Assembly (NCBI GenBank): GCA_031310005.1
Contig: CM062385.1
Location: forward strand, 1,612,001 to 1,676,000
DNA: 64,000 bases
Direction: 5' to 3'
Origin: Dactylellina haptotyla
Lineage: Eukaryota; Ascomycota; Orbiliomycetes; Orbiliales; Orbiliaceae
The position numbers and the translations under genes are program-made. Under the pieces are notes generated by a model, which saw only the letters and a list, made by a program, of their open reading frames with translations, did no database searches and was not told the origin of the DNA. Shown piece after piece: positions 21,732-35,615 of this stretch (its first letter is position 1; each line of letters opens with the position of its first letter).

Positions 21732-23376
21732 ATGACGCAGACTCGACACCTCTTTTCTGTATCTCTTTGCTCGCTACTGTCTTTAGCGTCCGCTTTACGG
21801 ATAGGAGTAGAGTTCCTGGATGAAGACACTAGGAAACCGTTGGGGCTTCCGCTGTGGCAAGGTTGGTTCTAAATGAACACTGGAAAACCAAAAACTTGAA
21901 TCGCGTATCTCACTTATTTTCTAGTATGTCGACCGCCAGATGAACACCCGGAATGGGGCGTTATCGTAATTGACCCTACTGTAACACTATGCGTACTCCA
22001 AGGACCAGAGGCAGCAACCGGCGGGCAGGGCATGGAGGAAGACTGGAAGTGGCGCTCATCATTTAGAAAACCGGCAGATTTCGCCACTTACACTTATGTC
22101 CACATTGTCGGTCCCGTCAGCTCGATACCTATGTCGAACAATCCGGATAAGCCTTCCACTAGTTGGTTCGGATACGGAGTGAATAATTACAAAGATTACG
22201 AAGCATCTATGTATGGAATTCGGAAGAACACGTCCTTGGTTACCATCTAAATGATTTAAATTTATTTGATCAATTGATTGACATTTGCTTGCTATAATTT
22301 AGCTTTGAGGTCACTCGCTACAGCGAAGATGGGAACGGAACTCCGCAGTCTATCAGCCTTGCAAACCCCCTTGCTGTTGGTGATATTCTTGAATGGGCGG
22401 GACCCAATGGTGGAGATTTGGAGGACTACCAGCTTCGTTGTAAGTTGTGATCCGTGTTTGGGACCGTTAGGGCACTTTGATTTAGAACTAATAAAAACGC
22501 GATAACACAGTGGGAAGTAATACGGAGGGAGGAACCCAGCGAATCATGCGCAGTGATGATCCGGTGCACGATTTCCCCCCAATCCGTCTCATGGTCACCC
22601 AGTTGGACGAAGTGGACATTTTGGAAGACCCTGAAGCGTTTGCTTATAGAGAAGGGACGCTTTTGGATAACCAGGAACCACTGATTGATATCGGCGATAG
22701 GATCGATTTCATCATCAACGACGACAAGGGACAAGCTGCGATTGCAAGCGAGGCGATAGAAGACTCTGAAATTTCCTCTGAGTCACGTAGTGCTAGCAGT
22801 TCTCACAGGGGTGGATTAGGACGTTCCTTATTGAGTAAATTGACATTTGGCACGACAAAGGTACAGTCGCCAGAGGAGTCGAAAGAAGAAATTCGGCCAC
22901 CCAAAGCTCGAGACCCTGCTGAGATCAAAGGGTGGGGAAGTCGATTGAACCCTTTCAAAGCAGCAACAAAACCGCAGATGGTAGGAAAGACTCAATTCGA
23001 CAATGAAGTGATCTCTGAGAAGACAAACTCGAAATCTCGTTGGGGTGGGCTTTTCGGAAAGGGGAAGGTCACGAATTCGAAGGCCGACGTTGTCGCATCA
23101 GTTGAACCTGAAATAATACCTATCGAGAATCTGGTTATAAAGGAACCTGCCGGTATACCTGTTCAAGCCTCTACTGTTAAGTCTCTTTTACAGCGTCTGC
23201 CGAAAATAATGAATCAAAAGCAGCAAGAGCCTCCAAATGTTCTTGAAGAGCAAGGTGATGTGATCGAGGAAATAAATGAGGAGGAGGCACCCCGTCAAAG
23301 TAGCTTTAAACCCCCTCTAAATTATGGATCAGATGTCTTCGGAGGAAACGTGGATTTTGGGAATGAAGGCTTGTAG
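21732..23376 (+). CDS. orphan predicted secreted protein, tandem copy A
   Basis: Predicted 472 aa from four exons: 21732-21861, 21925 to ~22210, 22303-22439, 22511-23376. A signal peptide ('LFSVSLCSLLSLASA') is followed by a short N-terminal segment. Exon 2 opens with 'VCRPPDEHPEWGVIVIDP', and exon 3 has 'ANPLAVGDILEWAGP'. Exon 4 encodes ~290 residues, mostly low-complexity and charged, with three basic-aromatic motifs: 'GGLGRSLLSKLTFG' (~285), 'GWGSRLNPFKAA' (~325) and 'RWGGLFGKGK' (~361). Intron phases are 1, 2, 1. The donor of intron 2 is unsure: GTATGG at 22211 or GTCCTT at 22232, both phase 2. The gene next door is a diverged copy. I recognise no family or function; the signal peptide argues for the secretory pathway. 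Confidence 0.72.
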
Positions 23377-23806
23377 TTGTTATCAATCTACACTAGTTTG
23401 TTCAAATAAACGGAAAATCTCAGAATTGAAGCGAAATATCAATCTGTATCACAGTAGATGTTTCCGGGAGATAGAATCACGTACATAGATCAATCCTCTT
23501 AAACGTATAGGATGACGCAATTTCATTTACTGACTCACTCACGAAACCGCGGTCTTCTAGAGGGCGTTTGAGGGAAATTTAAACTACCACTTGCTGGGCG
23601 ACCAGAGCAAAATATGCACAAGTTCTAGTATCCATTCAGTTTTGACACCCACAGCATATAAATATATCATTGAAATTAACAAAATCAAGCTTGGCGTCTG
23701 GAAAGGAGACCACGCTAGGCCACAAATATAGCCGTTGTGATCTTGATAGACATAGGCTAAGAAAAATCGGCGCTTTAGGGTATACATCGTAGACGAGCCC
23801 GCGGGA
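23377..23806. other. spacer between the two tandem orphan genes
   Basis: 430 bp with no gene. It must contain the 3' end of copy A and the promoter of copy B. No repeat flanks are seen that would explain the duplication. Confidence 0.4.
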
Positions 23807-25372
23807 ATGGTTCAATTCAGCAAGATCTCAACCCTCGGTTTTGTATCACTCGCCATCATCCTTAAATTCCCATTCGTATCTGGGGTGATTATAAATGTGA
23901 TCGTCAGTGACACAGCTGAGATATGGAGGGAGAACGACGATGATTCTTTCCGACGTAAGGATCCGGAACCTTTGGAACACAGATGTACGGGTTATATTTA
24001 GACCTTGAGTTTAGTGCGAGCAGTTCGTTAACGAATGTCGATCTGGTAATTATGTCTAGTATGCAGGCCGCCATCGGACAAACCCTGGCTCGGAGTATTT
24101 GTTATCAATCCTCAGAAGATATCTTGCGCCGACGTTGAAGGCAGCAGCCATAATTGGGATATAGTTGCTTCGGAGTGGGAACCGCCGGAGTTTTTTCCAA
24201 ACGCACCTGGTTCGCTTTTACAGATTCAGGGACCGACTGGGGTACCAATTATGAATACCGAGTTTGCAGATGAATTTTTGACGTATGGGAACCGTGTTGG
24301 CGGTGGAGGGCTTCAAGCTTCTACGCCGAGCAAGTGAGTGGCTGTTGATGTTCATTCTCAATTGTCTACCCTAATGCCTGGTTATAACTAACGAGCAATT
24401 TTACTTTAAACATAGATGGCTGGTGGAGAGGTTTGGGAATACACAAAATTACGAGGTATTGACGCATAGGAACCCTCTACATGTTGGAGATACTCTGAGA
24501 TTTTGGGAACCGGGCGTGGTCGGTGGGTTCGGTCAACTATTTGGTGTGTGCCGCAGTCAAACTATATTTCTACCCGAGGACAAGCGTAATTATATAACTA
24601 ACGGAGACAGTGCACCGAATCGTGGGGAGTCCAATGCGCCTGAACCGCATGAGACCAACGGTTGACGAAGACAGCCCGGATGATTTTGCGACGGCTGTCA
24701 GGAAAATCAGATCCGAGTATCCTTATGCGGAACTAAGGATCGCATCTCTAGGGGACGATGAGATTGTCGGACCTGGAATGCCTTCTCGGAAGGATAAAAT
24801 ATATGCAAAACTGGAGACGGTGAAGAATGCCTTCTCTGGGTTGTTTAGAGGAGGGTACACGCAGAGCCAACCTATCGGGCTTGAGCTCGGAGAGGGCTTT
24901 GAAGTCCTCGGGCACAATCCTGAAGGGGGTGGCCACTTAATAGGCCAAACAGAGGACACAGGGCGAGCCAATGTTGGAAGAGAAGCTGTTGCTGGTGATG
25001 TGAAGGTGATTTCCCCGAAGATTCCAGCTCGTGTGGAGAACAAGGCGGGACAGGAAATCCACGAAGAATCAAAGGAGGTGAGGAAGTCTTCGGCCTCTTT
25101 CCCCGAAAGTCTGGAGGGACATGATCACTAATGTCAAGCAGAGTAATGACAGGCCGTGGAACGCTGGGGGTCTTGTCAACCAGATAGTTACGGACGAAGT
25201 TAGGTCGCGGTCGAAATCGAGCAATAGCGGGAACAGCGGGAGCTATAACCGGGACGGGCAATCTATCAAGGACAGCCAGACGCAATACGAGACGGCCTGG
25301 GGTGAGACGCAGTTCCAGAACCAGTTCGACGATGAGGACGACGACGATCGGCTGGGAGATATCATAGACTAG
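23807..25372 (+). CDS. orphan predicted secreted protein, tandem copy B
   Basis: Predicted 425 aa from five exons: 23807-23984, 24060-24333, 24416-24543, 24611-25077, 25142-25372. It begins with a signal-like helix ('LGFVSLAIILKFPFVSGV'). Exon 2 starts 'LCRPPSDKPWLGVFVINP', and exon 3 has 'NPLHVGDTLRFWEPG'; both match copy A at the same exon places. Intron phases 1, 2, 1 equal those of A; a fourth intron (25078-25141: GTGAGG donor, CACTAATG branch, CAAGCAG acceptor) is extra and leads to an Asn/Ser/Asp-rich tail. In exon 4 'YPYAELRIASLGDDEI' aligns loosely with 'FPPIRLMVTQLDEVDI' of A, and 'NAFSGLFRGG' recalls its basic-aromatic motifs. Without intron 4 the frame ends at 25131. No family recognised. 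Confidence 0.74.
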
Positions 25373-25692
25373 CTAGCCGTATATATTTGCCAAATACCAT
25401 TTATTTCTATTTCTTTCCCGCATCGGATGTCATGTGAATATCTGCAATATAAGATCGATGCAATTAATATTATAATGCAGCATCTGATAGCACGCAAGGG
25501 AGACCGCGTGTGTTGCGTTGGAGGTTTGGGCGGACGTGGATTGTTAAGCGATGCTCGACAGCTTGCTGGCTGGCCGGCCTCCTTCAAAGCTCCCACAACG
25601 ACACACGCTCTCTTCCTCGTCAGCTCCGACAGCCCCGAAACCCATCACCATCCCATCTCCGTCTCGCGATCTGACACAGCCCTTCCTCCATC
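25373..25692. other. promoter region of Rpt6
   Basis: 320 bp between copy B and Rpt6 on the same strand, C-rich towards the ATG. I see no proteasome-type GGTGGCAAA box. Confidence 0.4.
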
Positions 25693-27119
<1,427 letters not shown>

Positions 27120-27783
27120 GGAGAAGAGGAAGACGAAAGAGAAGCAAATGGCGGGGTATACTACATGGCATATGTCGGGTTTTTGGAGGGGTGGTCGCAT
27201 GTACCTGTACATACTTTGGGCGATGCATTTGTGGCGATAACACAGACACAGACACACAATTAGCCTTGATAATCTAGAATTGACGGCGTCTACAAGAAAA
27301 TTCCCAAGATACTATCTTCCCAAACAGAATAGGATAATACCGTATTATGAACGACGGTTGCCAGCTGGTGATGCTCGCGCGGCCGCGGGGCTGAGGTGTT
27401 CATTTCGGACTAATATTAGCTTACCCGGTACTCGGATCTTGGCTGGCCGGGAAGACCCCTTGAGGGAAGCTCATTCAGCCTCATCTCCAGGGACGCCGTT
27501 GGAGTAATAATAGCAGCCTCTCCAATTCTCGCTCCCCTTTCACTGTTAGATTGCTCTCACTCTCACACCTTAATTTTTTTTACTTTGTTCTTAATTTTCG
27601 GTGAGACCAGCCCACCAGCCATCTTGAATGCATCGCGGGAGGACCAGACGCCCGCCTCCTCGCCTGCAACTCCTCCGTTTCCCTCGCTCTCTGACTGGCC
27701 CGGCCCCTTAGCCTCCCTCCATCTCACGAGACGAGTCACCCCAGGAACCCGAACACCGACTCGTCGAACACCCACAAAATACC
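27120..27783. other. intergenic, Rpt6 / golgin
   Basis: 660 bp holding the Rpt6 3' end and the golgin promoter, with a T-rich run and C-rich leader near 27570-27780. No gene seen. Confidence 0.4.
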
Positions 27784-30700
27784 ATGTTCAGCCGGCTGAA
27801 AAACTTCGCGGATTCGCTCGAGGAATCCGCACGAACCGCCGCCCAGCGAAACCTCGCCTCTCCTCCACCGCCGTCGCTGCAACGGACTCCCAGCACCTCC
27901 CAGCGCGATGGAGTACAAACCAGAGCCAGGTCGTCGTCGAAAGTTCGGAATGCGGTATCCACATTGAAGGACAAGGAGCGGGACCCTGCGGATTTCGAGT
28001 CGGATTTTTCTAGTGATGGCGGCAGCATATCCAGAACAGGAACGCCCGCTCCTCCCACAAGTGGTGCTGTTGGTAGTACCGCCGGAACAGGAGATGAAAG
28101 GAAGAGCGGCGAAGGTGGTGGTGGTGGTGGTGATGGTGGCACAGAGAAGAAAGAGGGAGGATCCAGCGGCGGCAGTGGGAACAGCAATGGCACGACGCTC
28201 AACATCCAAGACTTGCCCTCTGACGTCCGGCTCAAGCTGCGCAAGCTAGAGAAGATTGAAAACAAATACACCGGTAAGACCCGTTCCGCCCTTTGTGTTA
28301 CAGATTTCCAATCTCTAGACTCTAACATTGGTCAATGATGTGCTGCAGAGCTGCTCCGATCGTATCGCATCACGCACGCTAAAGTCCAGCAGATCGACCC
28401 CTTCGAAAAGGTCCTGCGCGAAACCACCCCGTGCACCTCCATCTCCGACCCCTCCGCATTCACCGAGTACCTTAATAACCTGTCGCTGCGGTCCGATATG
28501 ACAATGGAGGAATTCAAGCGCGTGTCCAAGGAGCTAGCGGAGACCAAGAAGGAGCTTGAGAAACACAAGACGGAATCCCAAGAGCGGGGCAAGGAAATCG
28601 AAACACTCAAGGAGCGGGTAAAGGAGCTTGAAGGGAAGGCCGATGCCAATGGAACGGCGAACACCTCTGGGGGCGCCTCTACGCCGAATGGAAAGCGCAG
28701 CATCGATTTGACGGAGAAAGTCATGTCCCCTGGTGCGGCGTCTGTCCTGTCCATATCATCTCTCAAACCGACACCGGAAGCACCAGCCGAATTCTTCTCT
28801 TTCGAAGACGAACACGACCGTCTGGACGCCTTGGTTAAAGAGCAGGAAGACGAAATCGCGACCCTTAAATCTTCGTTGGATACGGCAAAAGCAACGGCCA
28901 AGGTCGCCGAAGAAGCCGCTCAAGTATTCCAAAAGAACGTGGAGGATTCACAACGCGAACTGGAGGGGTTGAGGGAGACGATGCAAGCCAAGGATAGTGA
29001 GATTCGAAGGCTCACAGATGAGAGCGGTAAGCTTGAGAAGGAGATCGAGAGTTTGAAAGCAGACGTCAACTCTCCAAAGGAAGCCTCTCCCACCGCTGAA
29101 GGATCAAAGGAAGAGGAGAAGAAAGAAGACAGTGTCGATGCTGCGCTAATCGATCAAACTAAGAAGGATCTTGAAAACTTGAATGAAGAAAACACCAAGT
29201 TGAAAGATCAAATCAAAACGTCAGAAGGGGAGCTCGCCAGGACAAAAGCTGAATTCGAGACTAAGAATCAGGAGTTCCAAAAAGAATACGAGACAAAACT
29301 AAAGGCTACCGAGAGCAACCTGGAGGAGCTGAAGCAGGAGAAGGAGAAGGAAATCGAAGAGCTAGAGAGCAAGATCGAGGAGCTTGAGGGCGAGACCTTG
29401 ATGTTGAAGGCGGTTTCTGACGAACTAAATAGCGTTAGAGATGCCAAAACGAAGGTCGAGAAGCTCCTCAAAGAAGCCGAATCCAACCAAGAGGACCTGG
29501 AAAACAAGCTTGACAAAGGAAAGAAGGATAAGACGGCTCTCGAATCCAAGGTCTCTATGCTGGAAGATCGTCTCCTCGATGCCGCTCGAAAATCAGCGAC
29601 GAAAACCTCGACGGCCATGGATGACAAAGCGAAACCAGGCACTAGCGCTCAAGATCTACTATCCGTGCCGGATAAAGGACTTACGGCTTCCCAGAAACGC
29701 AATCGCAGTAGGCGAAATAAGAAGAAGAGAGAGAATACAGCTTTAACCGACAAAACCTTCAAACCTGATGACGATGAAGCGGATGCAGATAAATCAGATG
29801 AGGCTCCGACACCAACGTCACCGTCACCATCACCATCGCCGCGCCCAGAGGAAGAAGAACTCTCCACAGCCGACCTCATCATATCCAATCTCAGAGTCGA
29901 GATCACCGGTCTCCGTAACGAACTCGAGGACGCCGAAAACCAAGTTGCTAGGATGCGTACCGAAGTCGCACGGGCAAGGGATCGCGCAGCCGAGTTTGAG
30001 ATTCTTCAGGAATCGTTCTTGAACATCAGCGAGGAATGTGTAGAAGCGAAAGACCGTGTCCAGGAGCTAGTCCAGGAGAAGAAAGCTCTTGAGATCAGCA
30101 AAAAGACTGCCGAAAAGGAGCTCCAGAAGCTGACCAAAGAGATGGAAGGAGTAACAGCTGATAGCAAGAAGATCCAGGAATCACATGGAGCTGTACAGAC
30201 GGAGATGAGCAAGATCAAAGAGGAGGCAAGTTCTTTGAGCGATAAGCTTACCGCGCTCACGAACGAATTCGAAATACAAAAGGCATCGAGTGATAGGACG
30301 ACCACTGAGGTTACCGCCAAGTACGACTCTCTCAAGAAAGATTTCGACGCAGCAAAAGCTGAGGTCGAGTCCACAAAGGCCGAATTGGCAATGGCGCAGC
30401 AGCTTGCCTCAACAAGATTCAAAGATTTAGCAGAGCGGAAGACTTTGTTGGAGAAGTTTCAGACGGAACTGACCAGCCAGAAGTCTGAGGTCTCGAAATT
30501 GACGACGACCAACACTGAGTTGAATCAGAAACTGGCCGCGCTCAAGAAGCTGGAAAAATCTGAATCCGACCTCAAGTTTGAAGTTGATGGCTTGAAGCGC
30601 CGGCTTTCTGAGAGAGAAGGCGAGCTCGACAACATCCGAGAGAAAGCAAGGACAGAAGTTAGGAGCGAGACCACAAGGAGGACCAAAGCAGAAGAATCTA

Positions 30701-31937
30701 TCAAGACTCTACAGAAAGATCTTCGCGTTTGCGAAGAAGATAGAAAAGAAGCCCAAGAGCTCGTCGAGTCGTTATCGAAGGATCTTACCAAAGCCCAAGA
30801 AGAGTTGTCGGCTCTTCGGCCTAAGATACTTACTTTAGAACGAGAATCTCAGAAGCTCAGGTCGGAGCGCGATGGATTCCAAGAAGAAATTGATCTTAAG
30901 ACCGCTCAACATTCGTCCGCACAAAGTTTAATGTCGTCCCTGAGAGATCAGACATCGGAGCTAGCAATGCAAATGAAGGAGCTCAAGGATAAGAATGAAA
31001 GTATGGACGAGGAGCTCGTGGATGCACAGAAGTTACTGGCTGAACGAAGTCGTGAAGCCGAAACCATGAGGCGTCTGCTTAGAGATGTTGAGACAAAGCA
31101 AGATACAAGGATTAGAGATATGAAAGAGCGGATGGAGCAGGCTATCGATGAGAGAGATAAGGCCGAAGAAGAAGCGGCGACTATCAGCAAGAGGAAGATG
31201 CGGGAATTGGAAGATGTTAAGGATAAGCTTCGGGAAGCTGAGAAGACGTTGAAACGGATTCAAGAAGAAAAGGCGGATGCGGACAGAGAAAGGATAGGGT
31301 TAAAGAGTGGGAAGGATAGGGCGGAGGAAGCTCTCGAGAACATTTCCAAGGAGTTCGAGGAGACTAAGAAAGCTATGTTAAATATGCGGGATGCTTTGGT
31401 ATGTCACGTCGTTTTATCTAGGTTTTGCAGATGGGCGACTAACAGTATTTCAGGATGAAACGGAGAAGCAGATGCGTGACTTTGACAAGCAGAAAGGCGA
31501 TCTGCGGAAGCAGACTGAGGATATCCAGCACAAATACGACAAGCTACAAAAGGCATACAGGATTGCGACAGATGAATTACGCATGATTCAAACCGCGAAA
31601 ACGAGGTCCGATGATAACTCACGCCCAAGCTCACGACAGTCACTAGACAAGCAGTTATCGCCAACGAGAAGGGGATCGGCAACCCCGTCTCTCGGTGGTG
31701 ATAGTAACGATCAAATCAACGTTGCTTATGTCAAGAATATTGTTCTTCAGTGTCTGGAAGCAAAGGACTCGAATGTCAAAGCACAGATGCTGCCCGTTTT
31801 GCGGTTGTTGTTACAATTTAACGAGTAAGTTTCGAGGTCTTATTCTTCACACGGGTATCAGTTCTCTAACCACGATTTGAATGCACAGGAAAGAGGAACA
31901 GCGATGGATGACGATCATCAGCTCCATAAAGAAATAA
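27784..31937 (+). CDS. IMH1: GRIP-domain golgin (Imh1-like)
   Basis: Long coiled-coil tether of the trans-Golgi, recruited by Arl1-GTP through its GRIP domain and capturing incoming vesicles. Four exons: 27784-28273, 28349-31398, 31454-31824, 31889-31937; 1,319 aa. The N-terminus 'MFSRLKNFADSLEESARTA' resembles membrane-binding amphipathic helices of golgins. A Gly/Ser-rich linker follows (~100-140), then almost continuous heptad coiled coil from ~230 to ~1240, broken by a basic/acidic patch ('QKRNRSRRNKKKREN', ~630). The GRIP domain covers the last ~50 residues ('VAYVKNIVLQCLEAKD', 'MLPVLRLLLQF', 'EEQRWMTII') with the Arl1-contact tyrosine present. It is split by the last intron, leaving a 49-nt final exon. 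The Imh1 name follows from GRIP plus coiled coil. Confidence 0.93.
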
Positions 31938-32860
31938 AGGAAACTATCCTTATATATTTCGGATTACGCAGAGGTTTGTATGGTGTACAGGTTCCTTTTG
32001 TAATATTTCTGTTTGCTTTTATTTCTTCTTCTTCTTTTTTTAAAGACTAGGTTTCCATGGAACGGTTGCAAAGGTGTTCCTGCATACGAACAAGAGATTT
32101 TCTTCCTATTTTGTCAAAAGTTAGGACTGAGCATTCTGAGGACTAGACTCTCCCATTGTTTTCCCATTCACGACAGATTTTTGGTTTATCATGTGTTTTT
32201 CTTTCTTGTTTTCATCTTAAAAGATAGCAACCCCTTTGTTTTCTCTTGTATGAGATATGCGGTCGTTATATATTAATATTTAATGTATATATATGCAAAG
32301 CAGTCAATGGAGAAGCTGTCAGCGGCGCGTGTTTGACAGCTTTTGTGTCCACGTGGACGGCGATTTACGAGCGGTGAATACTCTTGCTTCTTTGGAGTTA
32401 CTCTCTCCCATTAGCCTTTTTGCCTCCAGAGGGCTCGATGCGAGGGTGGCGCAGGACGGAGTTTAGGCTTGGAGGTCCGGATGCGCGCACAGAGGGACGC
32501 CCGCACGCTGCTGACTGCCAACCAACCGATGGTTTCCGGGTCCTCGCTGGGCATGTGACTTACTCGTCCTAGTGTTTCTCTCTCTGTCTGTCCTTTCTGT
32601 CGGAGTAGAGACGGAAAGCAGGTGCTAGCAGTTTATGGACTTCGTATATTTAGTATTACGTTACCGCCGCACGATGACGGTGAGACCTGGAAGCCCCCCC
32701 TTCGATTTTGGTATTCTCAGGGGGGCAAACATTTTCAATTGTCGCGATTGTGAGGAGGTCACGGAGAGTAGCTGCAGGCGACGGGCTACGCGGTTGCAGA
32801 CGATGCAGATTCGGGCTGGGGAGGGAAGGGTATTCTAACCGGGTCCGCCTGCGGTCTGGA

Positions 32861-32917
32861 AAGACTGCAAGACTGCAAACCGTGAGACTGTGAGACTGCG
32901 AGACTGCGAGACTGCAA
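32861..32917. repeat. imperfect tandem repeat of GAGACTGC-type units
   Basis: About seven units of 8-9 bp of the form (A/T/C)(A/G)AGACTG(C/T). They lie ~480-530 bp upstream of the Rab start codon. Simple repeat; no function claimed. Confidence 0.75.
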
Positions 32918-33010
32918 GAACAGAGCAAGCCATCGTCTGCACCTACACCGCATTGCCCGTATTCAGGTCCGTATCGTATCTGCATTCGCACGTCGAGCGG
33001 GTGGAAGACA

Positions 33011-33037
33011 AGAGTGAGAGTGAGGGTGAGAGTGAGA
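33011..33037. repeat. GAGTGA-type microsatellite
   Basis: Short purine-rich repeat of GAGTGA/GGGTGA units in the Rab upstream region. Confidence 0.6.
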
Positions 33038-33390
33038 AGTAAAGAAGGCGAGAGGCAGGCGGCGAGCGGTGTGTTGCCAGCCGACGCAGCTGCTCGACAC
33101 CTCATCCGGCCTGGCCATGTCCAACAACACCCGCCAGCATTCTTCCCTTCTCCCTTCCTCCCATCCCATCACACACCCTCACACCCGTCCATCTGCTCGC
33201 CCTCTCGCTCACTTCTCTCGCTCGTCCACTCAACCTCTCCCGGCCACCCCCAGCTATCCTTCAGCACATCTCGACTACGGCCCAGGCAGCTTCACAAGCA
33301 GCAAGCTAGCTCCTATCAAATCCACACCCAGCAGGCTCCTCCGCTTTCGTTCCTCTCTTTCCCACCGGAACATCTTTAGGTGCTATCGCA

Positions 33391-34440
33391 ATGGCGGGCT
33401 CCCGTAACTACGACTTCCTGGTACGTCGTTTCTTCTTTTCTCGCTCCACCCGAAGCTTGCCAACCCTGCATATCGACACCGTCGCGTTCGGAATCAGTCC
33501 TCTCGATAGCTAACATGCGTCCCTCACGTCCCTCTCTCGATAGATAAAACTGCTCCTCATCGGCGATTCCGGTGTTGGCAAGTCGTGCTGTCTGTTACGA
33601 TTCAGCGAGGACTCTTTTACTCCTTCCTTCATCACAACCATTGGAATCGACTTTAAAATCAGAACTATCGATTTAGACGGCAAGAGAATCAAACTTCAGA
33701 TATGGGATACGGCTGGTAAGTTCACTTATTATACCACTTCCACACGGTGGATTCATCCCCAAGCTTCGGAGAATTGCTCTCCCTGCGGCAGAATTCCGGT
33801 GGCGTCAACAGCAAACGAGCACTCTGGCTAACTTCATGCTTTTCCCTTACTATTGCACTCCAGGCCAAGAGCGTTTCCGAACGATAACAACCGCGTATTA
33901 TAGAGGTGCTATGGGAATCCTATTAGTATACGATGTCACCGATGAGAGATCCTTCAATAGTACGTCCTTTCCCTTTTCCACCCACTCCCCCCCCCCAAAA
34001 AAAAATAGAAGTTCCTCAACCCAACCCAACCACCACCACCCCTTACTGCTACGCTGGCAGCTATCCCGCTGCGCTTCTGGTTCAAGACCCGGGTCGCTAA
34101 TCCGGGCCCTTGATTACGTAACACAGACATCCAGACATGGTTTCAGAACGTCGAGCAGCATGCGACGGAAGGCGTCAACAAAATCCTTATTGGAAACAAG
34201 TGTGATTGGGAAGAGAAGCGTGTTGTCTCAACGGAGAGAGGCCAGGCCTTGGCCAACGAGCTCGGGATCCCCTTCATGGAAGTCTCGGCAAAAGCCAATA
34301 TCAATGTAGAAGAAGCATTCCTCCTGCTCGCCCGCGATATCAAGAAGCGAATCATGGATTCCAACTCCGGCGATAAGGAACAGCGAGGAACCGTCAACGT
34401 CAACGAGGTCAACAACGCCGGAGCTGGCAAATGCTGTTAA
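33391..34440 (+). CDS. SEC4: Rab GTPase, Sec4/Rab8 type (SrgA-like)
   Basis: Small GTPase that brings post-Golgi secretory vesicles to the exocyst. Four exons: 33391-33420 (only 30 nt), 33544-33715, 33864-33959, 34127-34440; 203 aa. All G motifs are present: P-loop 'GDSGVGKS', effector loop '[13 protein letters not shown]', 'WDTAGQE', 'NKCD' and 'SAKAN'. The switch I sequence and '[18 protein letters not shown]' are of the Sec4/Ypt1/Rab8 class, and the insert 'DWEEKRVVS' favours Sec4/SrgA over Ypt1. The C-terminus 'GAGKCC' is a double-cysteine geranylgeranylation signal. The neighbouring golgin also serves Golgi traffic, but the link is only positional. Confidence 0.93.
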
Positions 34441-35615
34441 CAGCGTTTTTTTTTTTTGAAATCCCCAAACCAACGAAAGTACATTCCATGTATATGGCTT
34501 TGCTTAGTAGCAGATTACTGCAGCGCAATGTACAGCGGACTTTTCGTTTCCGTCCTACTATGCATAGACCATCTTCGTCCCTCCAATAATCGCTTTTCCG
34601 CTCGGAGGAACTACCTACCGTTTTATCTTATTTTATTCGCGAGACAAGTTCTAAAACCATCTGGTCCACCGACACGTCTTTAATTTGCATAATGCCGAAT
34701 ACCCCATAATCTACAACATTTTTCCTTTTACATTTTTTTTCATAATATCGACGGACACGAAATCAACGGACGGAAAGAAGGAGAATAAGGAAAGGGGTAC
34801 AGAACGGGAATACACAAAAATATGAAGGAGTTCTTTGGAGTTTTTCTTCGTCATTATCGTCGAGCAAAAGGAAACTAATATTTTCCCAGACTTCCTTCAT
34901 GTTGACATCCTCCCATGCTTTCTTCCTCTCGTGTGTGGTGTTGTTTTATCATCATTTTTATTTATTTTATGCTTTGATACAATGAACTATCTACACGCTG
35001 TATCTATCCTATTCTTCCAGTTATGCTTTTTTATTCTCTTCGATTCGCCAATTTTTGGAGGATTGCCTTGAAGAACCAGGCTTTTTTCTTTCGTGTTTCT
35101 TTTCTTTTCGACAATCCATGTATTACTGGACCAACCCTTGTTCCCGGTCTCTGCTCTTGTGTTTTTTCTACGCAACCTTCCGCTTTCCTGTTGGCCGTCC
35201 ATGACGTGTGCGTGTTTTAGCTATGTTGCCTTGTCTGTACCATCAATGCTAGATCGTTCTTTCCTCCAGGGACGCCGGTCCATCTGAAACCACAATGCGC
35301 ACGTGATGCTCAATGCTCGCATCCCGGAGTCCGTGCCTGCTGATAACAACGGCAAGCCAGCATGGGCAAATCGGACGACCCATGCCTGCTTAGTGAATCG
35401 AAGTTCGGTCCCGCTAAAGCACAACAGCTATTAAAATTGATTCGCATTCAGATTCGAACTATATATAATATTATATACACGATGGCGAACTTGTACGGTT
35501 TCGGTTGAGCACCCGGGCAGGACTACAACTACACATATAAACCGAAACACCGCTAGCATCACCTTTTTTGCGCATTAAATCTACCAAACCCCACGGGAAA
35601 CCGATGTCTACCTAG
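34441..35615. other. convergent intergenic region, Rab / SDR
   Basis: 1.17 kb between two converging genes. It is T-rich on the plus strand at 34700-35220, fitting 3' UTRs. No gene or RNA seen. Confidence 0.45.

Larger units (their letters stand above)
31938..33390. other. intergenic, golgin / Rab gene, with short tandem repeats
   Basis: 1.45 kb: a T-rich 3' UTR of the golgin, then G/C-richer sequence that is probably the promoter and leader of the Rab gene. It holds the two short repeats listed separately. Open frames here are low-complexity and unsupported. Confidence 0.45.

Noticed and set aside
25078-25131. Ending copy B of the tandem pair at the stop at 25131
   Set aside because: A phase-0 intron with good donor, branch and acceptor removes this stop and leads to a long open acidic tail. 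The shorter form remains possible as a retained-intron product.
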